Positions 34,790-43,605 of a stretch of DNA of 64,000 bases are shown here, in pieces. A program made the translations under genes and the position numbers. The notes under the pieces are model-generated. The model did not search any database, was not told where the DNA came from, and saw only the letters and a program-made list of their open reading frames with translations. The stretch spans positions 166,955 through 230,954 of the forward strand of contig JBHOGO010000001.1 of assembly GCA_043421945.1 (NCBI GenBank), read 5' to 3'. This DNA is from Thaumasiovibrio sp043421945. Lineage in GTDB: Bacteria; Pseudomonadota; Gammaproteobacteria; Enterobacterales; Vibrionaceae. Numbering within the stretch: position 1 is the stretch's first letter; each line of letters starts with the position of its first letter.

Positions 34790-35989
34790 TTACATATTGA
34801 ACAGCACTTGGGTAAGCTGCTGCTGAGTAGAGAGTGACTGCGCATTGGCTTGGTAGTTACGCTGCGCGGTCATTAGACCAACCAACTCACCGGTTAAATC
34901 AACATTTGATTGCTCGATGTAACCTGCGTTAAGTGTTCCTAATGTGCCAGTACCCGGCGCACCAACAAGCGGCTGACCTGATGCAGGAGTCGCTGCCCAT
35001 CCTGTGTTACCCACTTGGCTTAACCCCCCCATGTTAGGGAAATCAGCCAATACAACTTGGCCTTGTAGCATTTGTTCACCGTTGCTGTAGTTAGCGAATA
35101 CCATGCCTGAGTCATCAATGGTGATACCCGTTAACTCACCGGAGGTATGGCCATTACTACGGTTGCTTGAAACAGAGAATTCGCTACCAAACTGTGTCGT
35201 CCCCGTCATTGATAGTGCGATGTTCATCTCTTCCGCACCGTCAGGGTTGAACTCTAGGTTGACGTTTCCAGAAGGCTCTTGAAGGCGACCACTCTCATCA
35301 AATTCAACGCTGGTTGTTTGTCCTTCCATGACGTCACCGTTCATGGCGTAATGAACAGTCCACTCATTCTCACCCGTTTTCACGAAGTACTGTGTCAGTG
35401 TGTGTTCATTACCTAATGAATCGTAAACGGTCGTGGTGTAAGAAGAGTTAAAACTATCGCTGTCTTCTGGGTCAAACTCAATCAGGTTGCCATCTTCATC
35501 TTCGATCACTTTTGAACCTGCATCGAAGTTCGCCGCAAAGTCGACACGCGTCGTCGCTTGAGCTGCTACTGATGCGGTATCAACACTGATATCACCCACA
35601 CTACCGGTTAGTAGGTTGCCGTTGGCATCAGTGTTGTAGCCTTGCAGCTTCATACCTGCGCTGTTCACAAGGTTGTTATCTTTATCTTGCAGGAACATAC
35701 CGGCACGGCTGTAGACCGTTTCACCATCATCGCCACGCATCACGAAGAAACCGTTGCCACCGATCGCTAAATCGGTGCCACGTCCTGTCATTTCCATGCC
35801 GCCGTCATTAAAAGTTTGAGAAAGGCTAGCAATCTCAACACCACCGCCGACGCCGCCATTCATCACCGCTGAAAATTCTGCACGTGAAGATTTGAAGCCA
35901 ACCGTTGAAACGTTAGCGATATTGTTAGAAATGGTATTCAGTTCTTGAGTCGTGGTGTTTAGACCACTCATTGCAATATTAAAGCTCAT
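34790..35989 (-). CDS. flgE: FlgE (lateral), hook protein
   Basis: The protein has 399 residues. It has MSFNIAMSGLNTTTQELNTISNNIANVSTVGFKSSRAEFSAV and QSNVDLTGELVGLMTAQRNYQANAQSLSTQQQLTQVLFNM. The middle holds the D1/D2 hook domains, rich in Asp, Asn, Gly and Thr. It polymerises under the FlgD cap to make the lateral hook. It follows flgD by 21 bp. Confidence 0.95.
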   Translation of the reverse strand: MSFNIAMSGLNTTTQELNTISNNIANVSTVGFKSSRAEFSAVMNGGVGGGVEIASLSQTFNDGGMEMTGRGTDLAIGGNGFFVMRGDDGETVYSRAGMFLQDKDNNLVNSAGMKLQGYNTDANGNLLTGSVGDISVDTASVAAQATTRVDFAANFDAGSKVIEDEDGNLIEFDPEDSDSFNSSYTTTVYDSLGNEHTLTQYFVKTGENEWTVHYAMNGDVMEGQTTSVEFDESGRLQEPSGNVNLEFNPDGAEEMNIALSMTGTTQFGSEFSVSSNRSNGHTSGELTGITIDDSGMVFANYSNGEQMLQGQVVLADFPNMGGLSQVGNTGWAATPASGQPLVGAPGTGTLGTLNAGYIEQSNVDLTGELVGLMTAQRNYQANAQSLSTQQQLTQVLFNM

Positions 35990-36010
35990 TGGATTATCTC
36001 AAATTCAAAA

Positions 36011-36733
36011 TTAACGGGAGTGCTGGGCTAATAGACGACGAAAAGGGTCTGGCTGTACTGACGATTCTGACTCAGGCTTATCGCCATAAGCTGTCACTTG
36101 GAAAAACGGTACGTAACCGACACCAGCCACTAAAAACTCTGGTGAACCGCCACCAGGTGGAATACGCATCTTTTCAATCGTGCCTGCGATCATCAGTTCT
36201 GGGTTATAGCTGCTATCATCAGTAACCACATTCAGTTCGTAGTCACCATCCTCTAGACCGAGGGCTTTCGGATCGATGACGAATGCCACGTCACCTTCAC
36301 CTTGTGCACCAAGTTCGATGGTTTCCACCACTTCACCGGCTTCATTGCGAATCTCTACTTCGAGAGATTCCACGCTACTGGTGAGCTGAACAATACCGTC
36401 TAATGGCTCGCCTTCTAGCGTCAATTGATCAGTACTGACCATGACACTTTGACCAACCATGCCTGCAGTCGTCAGCACCTGAATGTTATCGAGCAGAACC
36501 ATCTGGTTTGTCACCGTACCGTTCATGGTCTGCATCGTTTCAACCTGCGTCATTTGCGCAAGCTGAGTCATAAACTGTGTCGTATCAAGCGGATCAAGCG
36601 GCGTCTGGTTTTGGATCTGCGCGATCATTAATGTCAGGAAGGTATTATCTGCCTGACCATTTGACGCGATTGGATCTTGACCCGATGTCGTCGTGGTTGA
36701 GGTGGTATTCGACGTTGCGAACGGAGCACTCAT
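36011..36733 (-). CDS. flgD: FlgD (lateral), hook cap
   Basis: The protein has 240 residues. It has the FlgD core ADNTFLTLMIAQIQNQTPLDPLDTTQFMTQLAQMTQVETMQTMN, followed by the Ig-like FlgD/Vpr domain (about 100-200). It caps the growing hook and is shed on completion. It lies 9 bp after flgC. Confidence 0.94.
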   Translation of the reverse strand: MSAPFATSNTTSTTTTSGQDPIASNGQADNTFLTLMIAQIQNQTPLDPLDTTQFMTQLAQMTQVETMQTMNGTVTNQMVLLDNIQVLTTAGMVGQSVMVSTDQLTLEGEPLDGIVQLTSSVESLEVEIRNEAGEVVETIELGAQGEGDVAFVIDPKALGLEDGDYELNVVTDDSSYNPELMIAGTIEKMRIPPGGGSPEFLVAGVGYVPFFQVTAYGDKPESESSVQPDPFRRLLAQHSR

Positions 36734-36742
36734 GATTATTCC

Positions 36743-37177
36743 TTACTGGCCAAGTTTAAGCAGGCCTTGCTGCATACTGCGGGCACGACTGAGTACATCG
36801 ACACTGGTTTCAAAGCTTCGAGACGCTGACATCATGTCTGCCATCTCTGACACGACATCGACATTGGGATACCAAACGTAACCTTCTTCATCAGCGATCG
36901 GGTTGCCTGGTTCAAAACGGCGCTGCAGATCATCGCCCGCCTCAATCACGTCTAACACTTGTACATGTGCTGAATGCTGACTCTGTGGCCGAGCAAACAT
37001 GCCCTGCTGTGATTGTTGGTAAACAGTGGCAAAAACAGGTTTCTTAGCGCGGTAAGCACCCGCTTCCGTGGTAGAGCCTGATTCTGCATTCGCCATGTTG
37101 CTAGCAATGGTATTAAGACGTAAGCTTTGCGCGGTCATCGCTGAACCAGCGATGGTGTAAATTTCACTAAATGACAT
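36743..37177 (-). CDS. flgC: FlgC (lateral), proximal rod protein
   Basis: The protein has 144 residues. It has the rod motif MSFSEIYTIAGSAMTAQSLRLNTIASNMANAESGSTTEAGAYRAKKPVF and the carboxy segment PNVDVVSEMADMMSASRSFETSVDVLSRARSMQQGLLKLGQ. It sits 1 bp after flgB. It is a rod subunit exported through the lateral type III apparatus. Confidence 0.95.
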   Translation of the reverse strand: MSFSEIYTIAGSAMTAQSLRLNTIASNMANAESGSTTEAGAYRAKKPVFATVYQQSQQGMFARPQSQHSAHVQVLDVIEAGDDLQRRFEPGNPIADEEGYVWYPNVDVVSEMADMMSASRSFETSVDVLSRARSMQQGLLKLGQ

Positions 37178-37178
37178 A

Positions 37179-37547
37179 TCAATGCCCCTGAATTGCAGTT
37201 TCTAACCCTTTAAACTTCATGTTCAAAAAAGTCAGGGTCGTTTCAAAATCCATTGAGTTTTGGGCAAATTTTGCTTGCTCTACACCAAGCTCAACCGTGT
37301 TCCCATCCAACGAATGGTTATAAGGCACCCGATACTGTAATGCGTGTGATTGTGCATCCGGCACTTGCTGCCCTCGTTGAAGTCGAGATTCGACATCTGC
37401 CATCGCAGCCGAAAAATCGATATCTCTTGCTTGATAGCCGGGAGTATCTACATTGGCTAAGTTGCCTGCTAATACCTTGGCACGCTCTGCTCGAACGTTT
37501 AGAGTATGCGCATGCACGCCAAGCGCTTGGTCGAAACTGATTCCCAT
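37179..37547 (-). CDS. flgB: FlgB (lateral), proximal rod protein
   Basis: The protein has 122 residues from ATG 37545-37547 with AGGA 6 nt upstream. A start at 37571 would add eight residues, but it lies only a few bases from the predicted transcription start. It has GNLANVDTPGYQARDIDFSAAM and the carboxy-terminal FETTLTFLNMKFKGLETAIQGH. It opens the flgB-flgL run, with its sigma-54 promoter at 37587-37603. Confidence 0.93.
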   Translation of the reverse strand: MGISFDQALGVHAHTLNVRAERAKVLAGNLANVDTPGYQARDIDFSAAMADVESRLQRGQQVPDAQSHALQYRVPYNHSLDGNTVELGVEQAKFAQNSMDFETTLTFLNMKFKGLETAIQGH

Positions 37548-37586
37548 CGGATGTCCTGCTTGTTTGCCCAAAAGATGGCTAGTTTA

Positions 37587-37603
37587 TACAACAACCATGC
37601 CAA
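37587..37603 (-). promoter_or_regulatory. Sigma-54 promoter of the flgB operon
   Basis: The minus strand reads TTGGCATGGTTGTTGTA. TTGG at -24 is followed after 10 nt by GT, in TTGT, at -12 (consensus TTGC). Transcription would start near 37576, giving a leader of about 29 nt to the preferred flgB ATG. The LafK-type element at 37663-37691 is 75-105 bp upstream. Confidence 0.75.
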
Positions 37604-37662
37604 CTTTTAAGATACTGTTTTTTAAACAAATTTAATAGAACACGCATGACTAAAACGACAAT

Positions 37663-37691
37663 AGCGGAATGCTCACTTCCGCTCGACGGAA
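37663..37691. promoter_or_regulatory. Candidate LafK enhancer site between flgB and flgA
   Basis: AGCGGAATG-N3-ACTTCCGC-N3-ACGGAA, the same composite element as at 25309-25337: 23 of 29 positions are identical and all differences fall in the two 3-nt spacers. It contains TTCCG-N5-CGGAA and an overlapping GCGGAA...TTCCGC inverted pair. Confidence 0.7.
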
Positions 37692-37732
37692 GCCTCCGAA
37701 AGCGAGAGGAAAATAAAGCGGAAACAGGAATA

Positions 37733-38587
37733 ATGAGGAAGGGCATTGCGATAAAGTTGAGCCAACGAATACTCACTACGCTTGATCTGTTCATGGATTC
37801 AAAATGGTTACCGTGCAGCCTTTTTGCGGCGATTTTATCTGCATCTCCCATCTCACTCGCGGGTGATGCTATGCCATTATCAGAGGTTGAAGAGGCCATT
37901 CATTCTGCTCTCACCACGCATATTGAGCATGAAGTGGAGACATTTTTCCTTCATCAAGGCATCACCTCTATTAATCGCACTGCCATCAATACCACTTCTA
38001 GCAATAGCGCTTCTCATAACACGGTTTCTCAAAAAATAACCATCTTGCCAACGCTACCGACTGGCAGCCATCGTCTAGCACTATGTACAGAGCAACTCGA
38101 GATCACTCGCAGGGATCGCCGCTTTTATCCCGGCGGAAGGCTACGGTATGAAGTGGTTTGTGATGACGGCTGGAAAGTTACTGTCCCTGTACAGGTTAAT
38201 TACACCGTGCCTATCGCTGTCGCGACCAAAAACCTACAAAGGGATCATGTCATTACGACAGAAGACTTCACAATGACTGAGCAGTCAGTATCAACACTCC
38301 ATCGTCCTTATCTTCATTACGCGCCGCAGTTGACCGATCGCCGCCTTGAGCGTCAGGTTCGCCAAGGGCAAAAGATCGCGGCAGACCGTTTAATGCCTGA
38401 TTATGTAGTGCGACGCGGAGAAAATGTCGTCATCACTGCTATCGTTGATGGGTTCGAAGCATCAATGCCTGGCATCGCACAGCAATCAGGGTATTTAGGC
38501 GAGAATATCGTAGTGAGAAATACAACCTCTGGAAAACGCATTACCGCTGAGATATCAGCAAACGGCGAGGTTAAAACACGCTTTTAA
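37733..38587 (+). CDS. flgA: FlgA (lateral), P-ring assembly chaperone
   Basis: The protein has 284 residues from ATG 37733, where AGGA lies 4 nt upstream. An ATG at 37793 would start directly at the signal-like MDSKWLPCSLFAAILSASPISLAG but lacks a ribosome site. An ATG at 37646 would precede the LafK-type element and is unlikely. The SAF-like domain (VNYTVPIAVATKNLQRDHVITTEDFTM) and the carboxy-terminal ChapFlgA domain (QVRQGQKIAADRLMPDYVVRRGENVVITA) are intact. It is periplasmic and helps FlgI form the P ring. It is divergent from flgB and followed by flgM. Confidence 0.88.
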   Translation: MRKGIAIKLSQRILTTLDLFMDSKWLPCSLFAAILSASPISLAGDAMPLSEVEEAIHSALTTHIEHEVETFFLHQGITSINRTAINTTSSNSASHNTVSQKITILPTLPTGSHRLALCTEQLEITRRDRRFYPGGRLRYEVVCDDGWKVTVPVQVNYTVPIAVATKNLQRDHVITTEDFTMTEQSVSTLHRPYLHYAPQLTDRRLERQVRQGQKIAADRLMPDYVVRRGENVVITAIVDGFEASMPGIAQQSGYLGENIVVRNTTSGKRITAEISANGEVKTRF

Positions 38588-38732
38588 TCCTATGACCTAT
38601 GGAGGAAAGTGTTGTTGCACGCTTTTTCTGCGACTATTTTAGAAAAAGTGTGATATTGAGCCCAAAACCATTTAATTCATTTTTTCTTACTGTCGTTTAT
38701 CTATGGTGTAAGCCAAATAGCGAGGACGGATT

Positions 38733-39050
38733 ATGATTGATTTTCACCCTTCTGCGACACCGAATAACATTGCTTCTATTGATCGAGCAGATAAGTCTAC
38801 TCGTTCAGAAACAGATTCAGTTTCTCACACTGATGAAACACAAACATCGCCTTCACTACGTCAGTCAATGACGAAAAGCGTGAGTGACCAAGCGAAAATG
38901 TTGGAGTCCATGCGTTTAGAACTCCAATCGATGCCGGATGTTGACCTTGAAAAGGTGAATACTATCCGCCAACAGCTCCAAAGTGGTGAATTTGAACTAG
39001 ACCTTAGCGAGCTAGCTCAAACGATCAAGCAGACTCACGACCGTGACTAA
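38733..39050 (+). CDS. flgM: FlgM (lateral), anti-sigma-28 factor
   Basis: The protein has 105 residues, Ser/Thr/Asp-rich and disordered in its first half. The carboxy half has the FlgM pattern MLESMRLELQSMPDVDLEKVNTIRQQLQSGEFELDLSELAQTIKQT, which binds the sigma factor. GAGG lies 8 nt before the ATG. It should hold LafS until the hook is finished and FlgM is exported. A motif shared with the motY-fliM gap occurs 74 bp upstream. Confidence 0.9.
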   Translation: MIDFHPSATPNNIASIDRADKSTRSETDSVSHTDETQTSPSLRQSMTKSVSDQAKMLESMRLELQSMPDVDLEKVNTIRQQLQSGEFELDLSELAQTIKQTHDRD

Positions 39051-39130
39051 TCTGTCTATCGACAACGAAGTATTCGTCGTTATCAGTAAAAAGAAAGACT
39101 AGCCGTTACCAGCAAAGAGAATAAGATGTT

Positions 39131-39562
39131 ATGAGCACAAAAGTAGCGGCTATTAAGCAGTTTATCGAAGAGTTACGTGAAGATATTCAAGGGTATCATC
39201 AGCTGCACCGTTTGCTCGACAAGCAATATAAAGCGATGATTCAGCGTGATGTTAGGACACTAACACGGTTATCAGCAGAGCATAACCAACTGCTTGTACA
39301 GCTCAATGCAAGAGCAAAGCAGCGCACAGAGATATTGAAGCTCTTTGGCTTGCCTGAGAATGCCCTCGGCGTCAGTAAACTCATCAATGCCTTACCAAAA
39401 GAGTATGCGAATAAAGTCCGTTCACTGTGGAATGAACTACAAAAGCGAGTTCACGACAGTATGACGTTAAATGAGCGCAACAGTAAATTGCTCAATATGC
39501 AGCAGAACATCTTATCTGAAGTGATCTCACCCAATCAAACTCAAACCTACGAGCCTATCTAG
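39131..39562 (+). CDS. flgN: FlgN (lateral), chaperone for FlgK and FlgL
   Basis: The protein has 143 residues, all helical. It has the FlgN-type LHRLLDKQYKAMIQRDVRTLTRLSAEHNQLLVQLNARAKQRTEILKLFG. It binds FlgK and FlgL in the cytoplasm before export. It follows flgM by 80 bp on the same strand. Its stop faces fliJ, which converges from the other side. Confidence 0.88.
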   Translation: MSTKVAAIKQFIEELREDIQGYHQLHRLLDKQYKAMIQRDVRTLTRLSAEHNQLLVQLNARAKQRTEILKLFGLPENALGVSKLINALPKEYANKVRSLWNELQKRVHDSMTLNERNSKLLNMQQNILSEVISPNQTQTYEPI

Positions 39563-39651
39563 TCGAGCAGTCCACAGTCCACGATAGTATAATGCTGGCT
39601 GAGTTAACTCGTCAGCTCAGCGAACAAGTGGACGATATCAGGAAAGTAAGA

Positions 39652-39711
39652 TTTCCGAAGGTAGCAATTCCAAAAAGAGCAATTCCGAAGATAGTCATCC
39701 GAAGAGAGCGA
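39652..39711. repeat. Tandem repeat between flgN and fliJ
   Basis: Four imperfect units of about 15 bp (TTTCCGAAGGTAGCAA, TTCCAAAAAGAGCAA, TTCCGAAGATAGTCA, TCCGAAGAGAGCGA) lie in the gap between the convergent genes flgN and fliJ. They resemble the TTCCG half-site of the proposed LafK element but have no facing CGGAA arms. Confidence 0.6.
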
Positions 39712-39750
39712 CCAACGATGAATGCGCTTAGCGATTGAAGATGGCATATT

Positions 39751-40182
39751 TCAGCGTAATGATCGCTGTCTCAAATAAGATTGTGCTGCAAATTCGTCGC
39801 TGATTTTCTGCTCTTGGCGGCTGAGCTGTTGACGATATTGACGAACGCGTTTATCAATGACGGTATCGATCACCTTCACTTGCACATGATCTTTGACCAC
39901 CTGTTTCTGCAGGCGATTCTGCTCAGCTGTTGATAAGGCTATCTGCTGAGATTGAATTTTTGAAAGGTGTTGCAGGCTGTCACGAATCGTTGAGCGATTT
40001 TGCCAAGCTAAGGCAGATTCACCGCCAACCACCTGACAAGTATCATAAAGCTCACTAAGCTGCTGAAGTTGCGTTGTCTGATGACGAGTGTGCGACTGCT
40101 GATGCTGATACGCTTGCCCGGTTTTTTCGAGATCTTCTTGTCGCATTCGACGAATATGATTGAGACCTTTTACATTTTTCAT
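39751..40182 (-). CDS. fliJ: FliJ (lateral), export apparatus stalk protein
   Basis: The protein has 143 residues from ATG 40180-40182 with AAAGG 7 nt upstream. An ATG five codons earlier (40197) is possible. It is a Gln-rich coiled coil throughout (LEKTGQAYQHQQSHTRHQTTQLQQLSELY...), as in FliJ. It sits with FliI/FliH at the export gate. It is the last gene of the motY-lafK-fliEFGHIJ run. Confidence 0.85.
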   Translation of the reverse strand: MKNVKGLNHIRRMRQEDLEKTGQAYQHQQSHTRHQTTQLQQLSELYDTCQVVGGESALAWQNRSTIRDSLQHLSKIQSQQIALSTAEQNRLQKQVVKDHVQVKVIDTVIDKRVRQYRQQLSRQEQKISDEFAAQSYLRQRSLR

Positions 40183-40219
40183 CGCTTTACCTTTCATCGC
40201 CCTTCATCAATAACAGCGG

Positions 40220-41557
40220 TTAATTTGCCGGTGGTGCTAGCTGATTAATCAGCTGTGCAAGGCTTTCATTCGTCGAGCTAAAGTCCGCTTTCTCTTGCAT
40301 TCCCTGTTGTAGAAACTGCATTAAATGTGGGTAGGCTTGTACTGCACTATCCATCACGGGATCATTACCTGGCTGATAGCCACCGAGTGGAATAAGCTCT
40401 TTAACTTCTTGATAACGGCTGTAGATTTGCTTAAATACCATGCTCGCCTTTAGCTGTTGTTCATCCACGACTTGAGGCATGGTTCTAGAGATAGACTGAG
40501 CAATATCGATAGCAGGATAGTGACCACTTTCAGCAAGCTGACGACTGAGTACAATGTGACCATCAAGAATAGCCCGTGCTGAATCGGCAATAGGATCTTG
40601 CTGATCATCACCTTCGGTCAGTACGGTGTAAATTGCGGTAATCGAGCCTTGTGCTGATCCGCTGTTACCGGCTCTCTCCACCAGCTGGGGCAGCATGCCG
40701 AATACCGAAGGTGGATAACCTTTGGTTACTGGCGGCTCACCCAATGCTAACGCGATTTCACGCTGTGCCATGGCATAACGTGTTAAAGAGTCCATCAGTA
40801 ACAAGACACTTTTTCCTTGGTCACGATAGTATTCCGCTAAGCTATGGCATAGCTCTGCTGCGCGCAGCCGCATCAATGGCGATTCATCCGCCGGTGCCGC
40901 CACGACGACCGCTCGCGATAGTCCTTGGGAACCAAGGCTATGCTCGATAAATTCACGAACCTCTCGACCACGCTCGCCAATTAAGCCCACAATCACAATA
41001 TCGGCATTGGTTTGACGAGTCATCATACCAAGTAAGACACTCTTACCAACACCACTACCTGCGAATAGACCGACTCGCTGTCCTTTACCGAGAGTCAGCA
41101 GACTATTTATCGCTCTGATACCCACATCTAAAGGCTGGGAGATAGGCTGACGAAGTAAAGGGTTGATCGTTTCAGCTTGCGTACGTAATTCATCGTTACC
41201 TCGCAGCGGTCCAAAGCTATCCAGCGGCTCTCCTAGACCATTCACGATCCGGCCAAGCCACTCTTCACCGATCTTCAGATCGCCGTCACCACTTAGCGGC
41301 CAAACTTTTGCACCAGAGAAGAAACCGCTCGCTGGTCTAATCGGCATTAAGTAAGCGACATCACGGTTAAAACCAACCGTTTGTGCTTCAACCTTAGCGC
41401 CGTGCCCTGTTTCCACAAGACATCTCTGCCCTGTGATCAAGCGGCAACCAACAACTTCAAGCATTAAGCCCGTTACCTTGATCAAACGCCCAGTGACTTT
41501 TGCGACAGGAATGGCATCGATCGATGCCATTGCTTGCTGTAAACGTTTATCGATCAC
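40220..41557 (-). CDS. fliI: FliI (lateral), flagellar export ATPase
   Basis: The protein has 445 residues from a GTG at 41555-41557 that has GAAGGG 7 nt upstream and overlaps the fliH stop by 11 bp. ATGs at 41572 and 41602 lack ribosome sites. Walker A GLFAGSGVGKSVLLG, ALGEPPVTKGYPPSVFGMLPQLVERAGN and the Walker B segment LLLMDSLTRYAMAQREIAL are typical of F1-like type III export ATPases. Together with FliH and FliJ it powers lateral export. Confidence 0.95.
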   Translation of the reverse strand: MIDKRLQQAMASIDAIPVAKVTGRLIKVTGLMLEVVGCRLITGQRCLVETGHGAKVEAQTVGFNRDVAYLMPIRPASGFFSGAKVWPLSGDGDLKIGEEWLGRIVNGLGEPLDSFGPLRGNDELRTQAETINPLLRQPISQPLDVGIRAINSLLTLGKGQRVGLFAGSGVGKSVLLGMMTRQTNADIVIVGLIGERGREVREFIEHSLGSQGLSRAVVVAAPADESPLMRLRAAELCHSLAEYYRDQGKSVLLLMDSLTRYAMAQREIALALGEPPVTKGYPPSVFGMLPQLVERAGNSGSAQGSITAIYTVLTEGDDQQDPIADSARAILDGHIVLSRQLAESGHYPAIDIAQSISRTMPQVVDEQQLKASMVFKQIYSRYQEVKELIPLGGYQPGNDPVMDSAVQAYPHLMQFLQQGMQEKADFSSTNESLAQLINQLAPPAN

Positions 41558-42572
41558 TCTCGATCCCTTCATCCATCGCGAGATCGTCAAATAACTCGTC
41601 ATCTAACAAGTTAGCGCGAACATTATCCATGCAGGCATCTAAACGCTGCTGACAACCCGCATCGGCTTCTGCAGACTTCGTGATCACTTTGCAATCGCCC
41701 TGACGTAGGCTGTCATCACAAATAATATTCCACTCTTCGACCTTTTCTGGAGCGAGTTCAACAATGCGGTGATACTCATCAGGAGCCATCGCGATACGCA
41801 GACCCTCTGGTTCTCCCGGGATCGTGGTCAGTGTCTCTTCCACTAATGCTAAGATTTGCTGAGGCTGAAGAGCAAGTTCGCCACGAATCACTTGTTGAGC
41901 GACCTTCTGAACTAAATCACACACTTGCTCACGCTGACGTCGTTCATGCTGACGATACAAATCTTGCAGCTGCGATGTAAGTGCCGCAAAGGGAGCTGTC
42001 GCTTGTTCGAACTGACGTACACCTTCTAGGTGACCTTTTGCGTAACCATGCTCTTGTCCCTGAGCCAGACCTTCTTGATAGCCTTGCTCTTTGCCATGCT
42101 CAATGCCTTGTTTAACCCCTTCTTCATGACCGCGAGCGACGCCGTCTTGAAAGCCTTGATTAAACTGTGTTTGATAATCAGCAGCGAGGGCATTCTCATC
42201 TTGCTTAGATGACGATGCCTGCTCATTCGCCTGAGCTGTTTTTTCTTCATCACCATCAAGACCCAGACCAGCGAGATCAAGCTCAGCCTCAAGAGAGAAA
42301 TCCCCCTCAAGATTGAAACTATCGCTATTTTGACCCTGTAGTGAGTGATTATTAAACTGGCTATCTTCAAAGCTATCCAGTCCAAAGTCGTCGAGGCCAT
42401 CCATGCCTAATCCACCAAAGCCGAACTCATCGAGACCATCACTATTATGACGGTGAGCATCATCCTTGGGTGTGTCACTCACCGGGACCGGAATCGAATC
42501 CAATAATGGGGGAAAGCGATGACTGCGATATTGATGCGACTTAAGCCGCATCACTTTATTGCGATTAAACAT
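41547..42572 (-). CDS. fliH: FliH (lateral), negative regulator of FliI
   Basis: The protein has 341 residues from ATG 42570-42572 with GGAG 8 nt upstream, 4 bp after the fliG stop. A basic amino terminus is followed by an acidic Phe/Gly-rich stretch (GLDEFGFGGLGMDGLDDFGL) that is longer than usual. Next come GxxxG-type repeats (HEEGVKQGIEHGKEQGYQEG) characteristic of FliH, then the FliI-binding carboxy half (VCDLVQKVAQQVIRGELALQPQQILALVEETLTTIPG). It is a cytoplasmic dimer. Confidence 0.9.
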   Translation of the reverse strand: MFNRNKVMRLKSHQYRSHRFPPLLDSIPVPVSDTPKDDAHRHNSDGLDEFGFGGLGMDGLDDFGLDSFEDSQFNNHSLQGQNSDSFNLEGDFSLEAELDLAGLGLDGDEEKTAQANEQASSSKQDENALAADYQTQFNQGFQDGVARGHEEGVKQGIEHGKEQGYQEGLAQGQEHGYAKGHLEGVRQFEQATAPFAALTSQLQDLYRQHERRQREQVCDLVQKVAQQVIRGELALQPQQILALVEETLTTIPGEPEGLRIAMAPDEYHRIVELAPEKVEEWNIICDDSLRQGDCKVITKSAEADAGCQQRLDACMDNVRANLLDDELFDDLAMDEGIESDR

Positions 42573-42576
42573 CCGC

Positions 42577-43605
42577 TTACTCCACTGTCGTTTCTTGGTA
42601 AAGCTGAAGATTAATCTCTTTGGCATCCGCTAGTTCACGGACATATTCCATGATTTCTGAACGTGCCGCTTCCACTTGTGTGACGCTGACTTTGCCTAAC
42701 GACGCCATTTCGGCTTCTAATGCCTGCAACATACGTCTTGGTATGATAGAAGTCATTGCTTTACGCAACGCTGGCTCAGCCCCTTTCAAGGCTAGGGCTA
42801 ACTGCTCGGTAGACACGTCCTCAACAATACGCTGACGTACCGCTTCGCTTTGACGCGACAAGATAACAAAGTCATACATTTTGCCTTCTAAGCGGCTAAC
42901 CAAGGTCTCATCATGTGCTTTAAGCGATTCCATGAGCTTTCCACGGTCGCCTTGGAAACGGTTAATGATGTCAGCAACTTGTCGCTCACCCTCAACCACC
43001 GCGCCTGAGTTTTCCGCAAGGAATTCAATACAACGCTCTACCAGCTCTTGAAGCTCATCCGCTACATCACGGCTCACTTCTTTCAACGTGGCAATTCGAC
43101 GTATCACATCCTCTTGTGTCGCTGAATCCAGCTTTTGCAATACCGCTGAAGCAATATCTGGCGGTAAGAAAGCAATGAATACCGACTGCATCTGAATGTG
43201 CTCATGGCGAAGGAAATGCGCTAACTGAATCGGCTCAATCCACTGTAGACGCTGCATCGTAGTACGAATTTCATCACCATAAATCGTATCCAGTAGGTTA
43301 CGTGCTAGACGACCACCCAATGCTTTATCCAATGTACGCTGTAGGAAAGCACGCGATGCGCCACTAATACCAGATTGCGCACGAAACTCATCAAAGAAAC
43401 ATTGCAACACAAAGCGCGCTTCGACGCTTCTCACCGCAGGTTGCTTCGCCATGGCATGACTGATTTTTAACAGTTCATCACGAGACATATGGCGAAGTAC
43501 TTTCGCTGCTGACTCCTCACCCATGCTGAGTAACAAAATGGCGGTCTGTTCAATCGGCTCAAGAAGTACATCGCCACCAATTGCCGCAAAGTTATTATTA
43601 TTCAT
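42577..43605 (-). CDS. fliG: FliG (lateral), motor switch protein
   Basis: The protein has 342 residues, normal size. It has the FliF-binding amino domain (EQTAILLLSMGEESAAKVLRHMSRDEL), the EHPQ-like middle (FLRHEHIQMQSVFIAFLPPDIASAVLQKLD) and the carboxy torque helix with charged residues (GALKGAEPALRKAMTSIIPRRMLQALEAEMASLGKVSV). It interacts with LafT. It overlaps fliF by 8 bp. Confidence 0.95.
   Translation of the reverse strand: MNNNNFAAIGGDVLLEPIEQTAILLLSMGEESAAKVLRHMSRDELLKISHAMAKQPAVRSVEARFVLQCFFDEFRAQSGISGASRAFLQRTLDKALGGRLARNLLDTIYGDEIRTTMQRLQWIEPIQLAHFLRHEHIQMQSVFIAFLPPDIASAVLQKLDSATQEDVIRRIATLKEVSRDVADELQELVERCIEFLAENSGAVVEGERQVADIINRFQGDRGKLMESLKAHDETLVSRLEGKMYDFVILSRQSEAVRQRIVEDVSTEQLALALKGAEPALRKAMTSIIPRRMLQALEAEMASLGKVSVTQVEAARSEIMEYVRELADAKEINLQLYQETTVE

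Noticed and set aside
39586..39632. A terminator after flgN (CTGGCTGAG...CTCAGCG region)
   Set aside because: The possible stem is short and interrupted and no T tract follows. It was not called.
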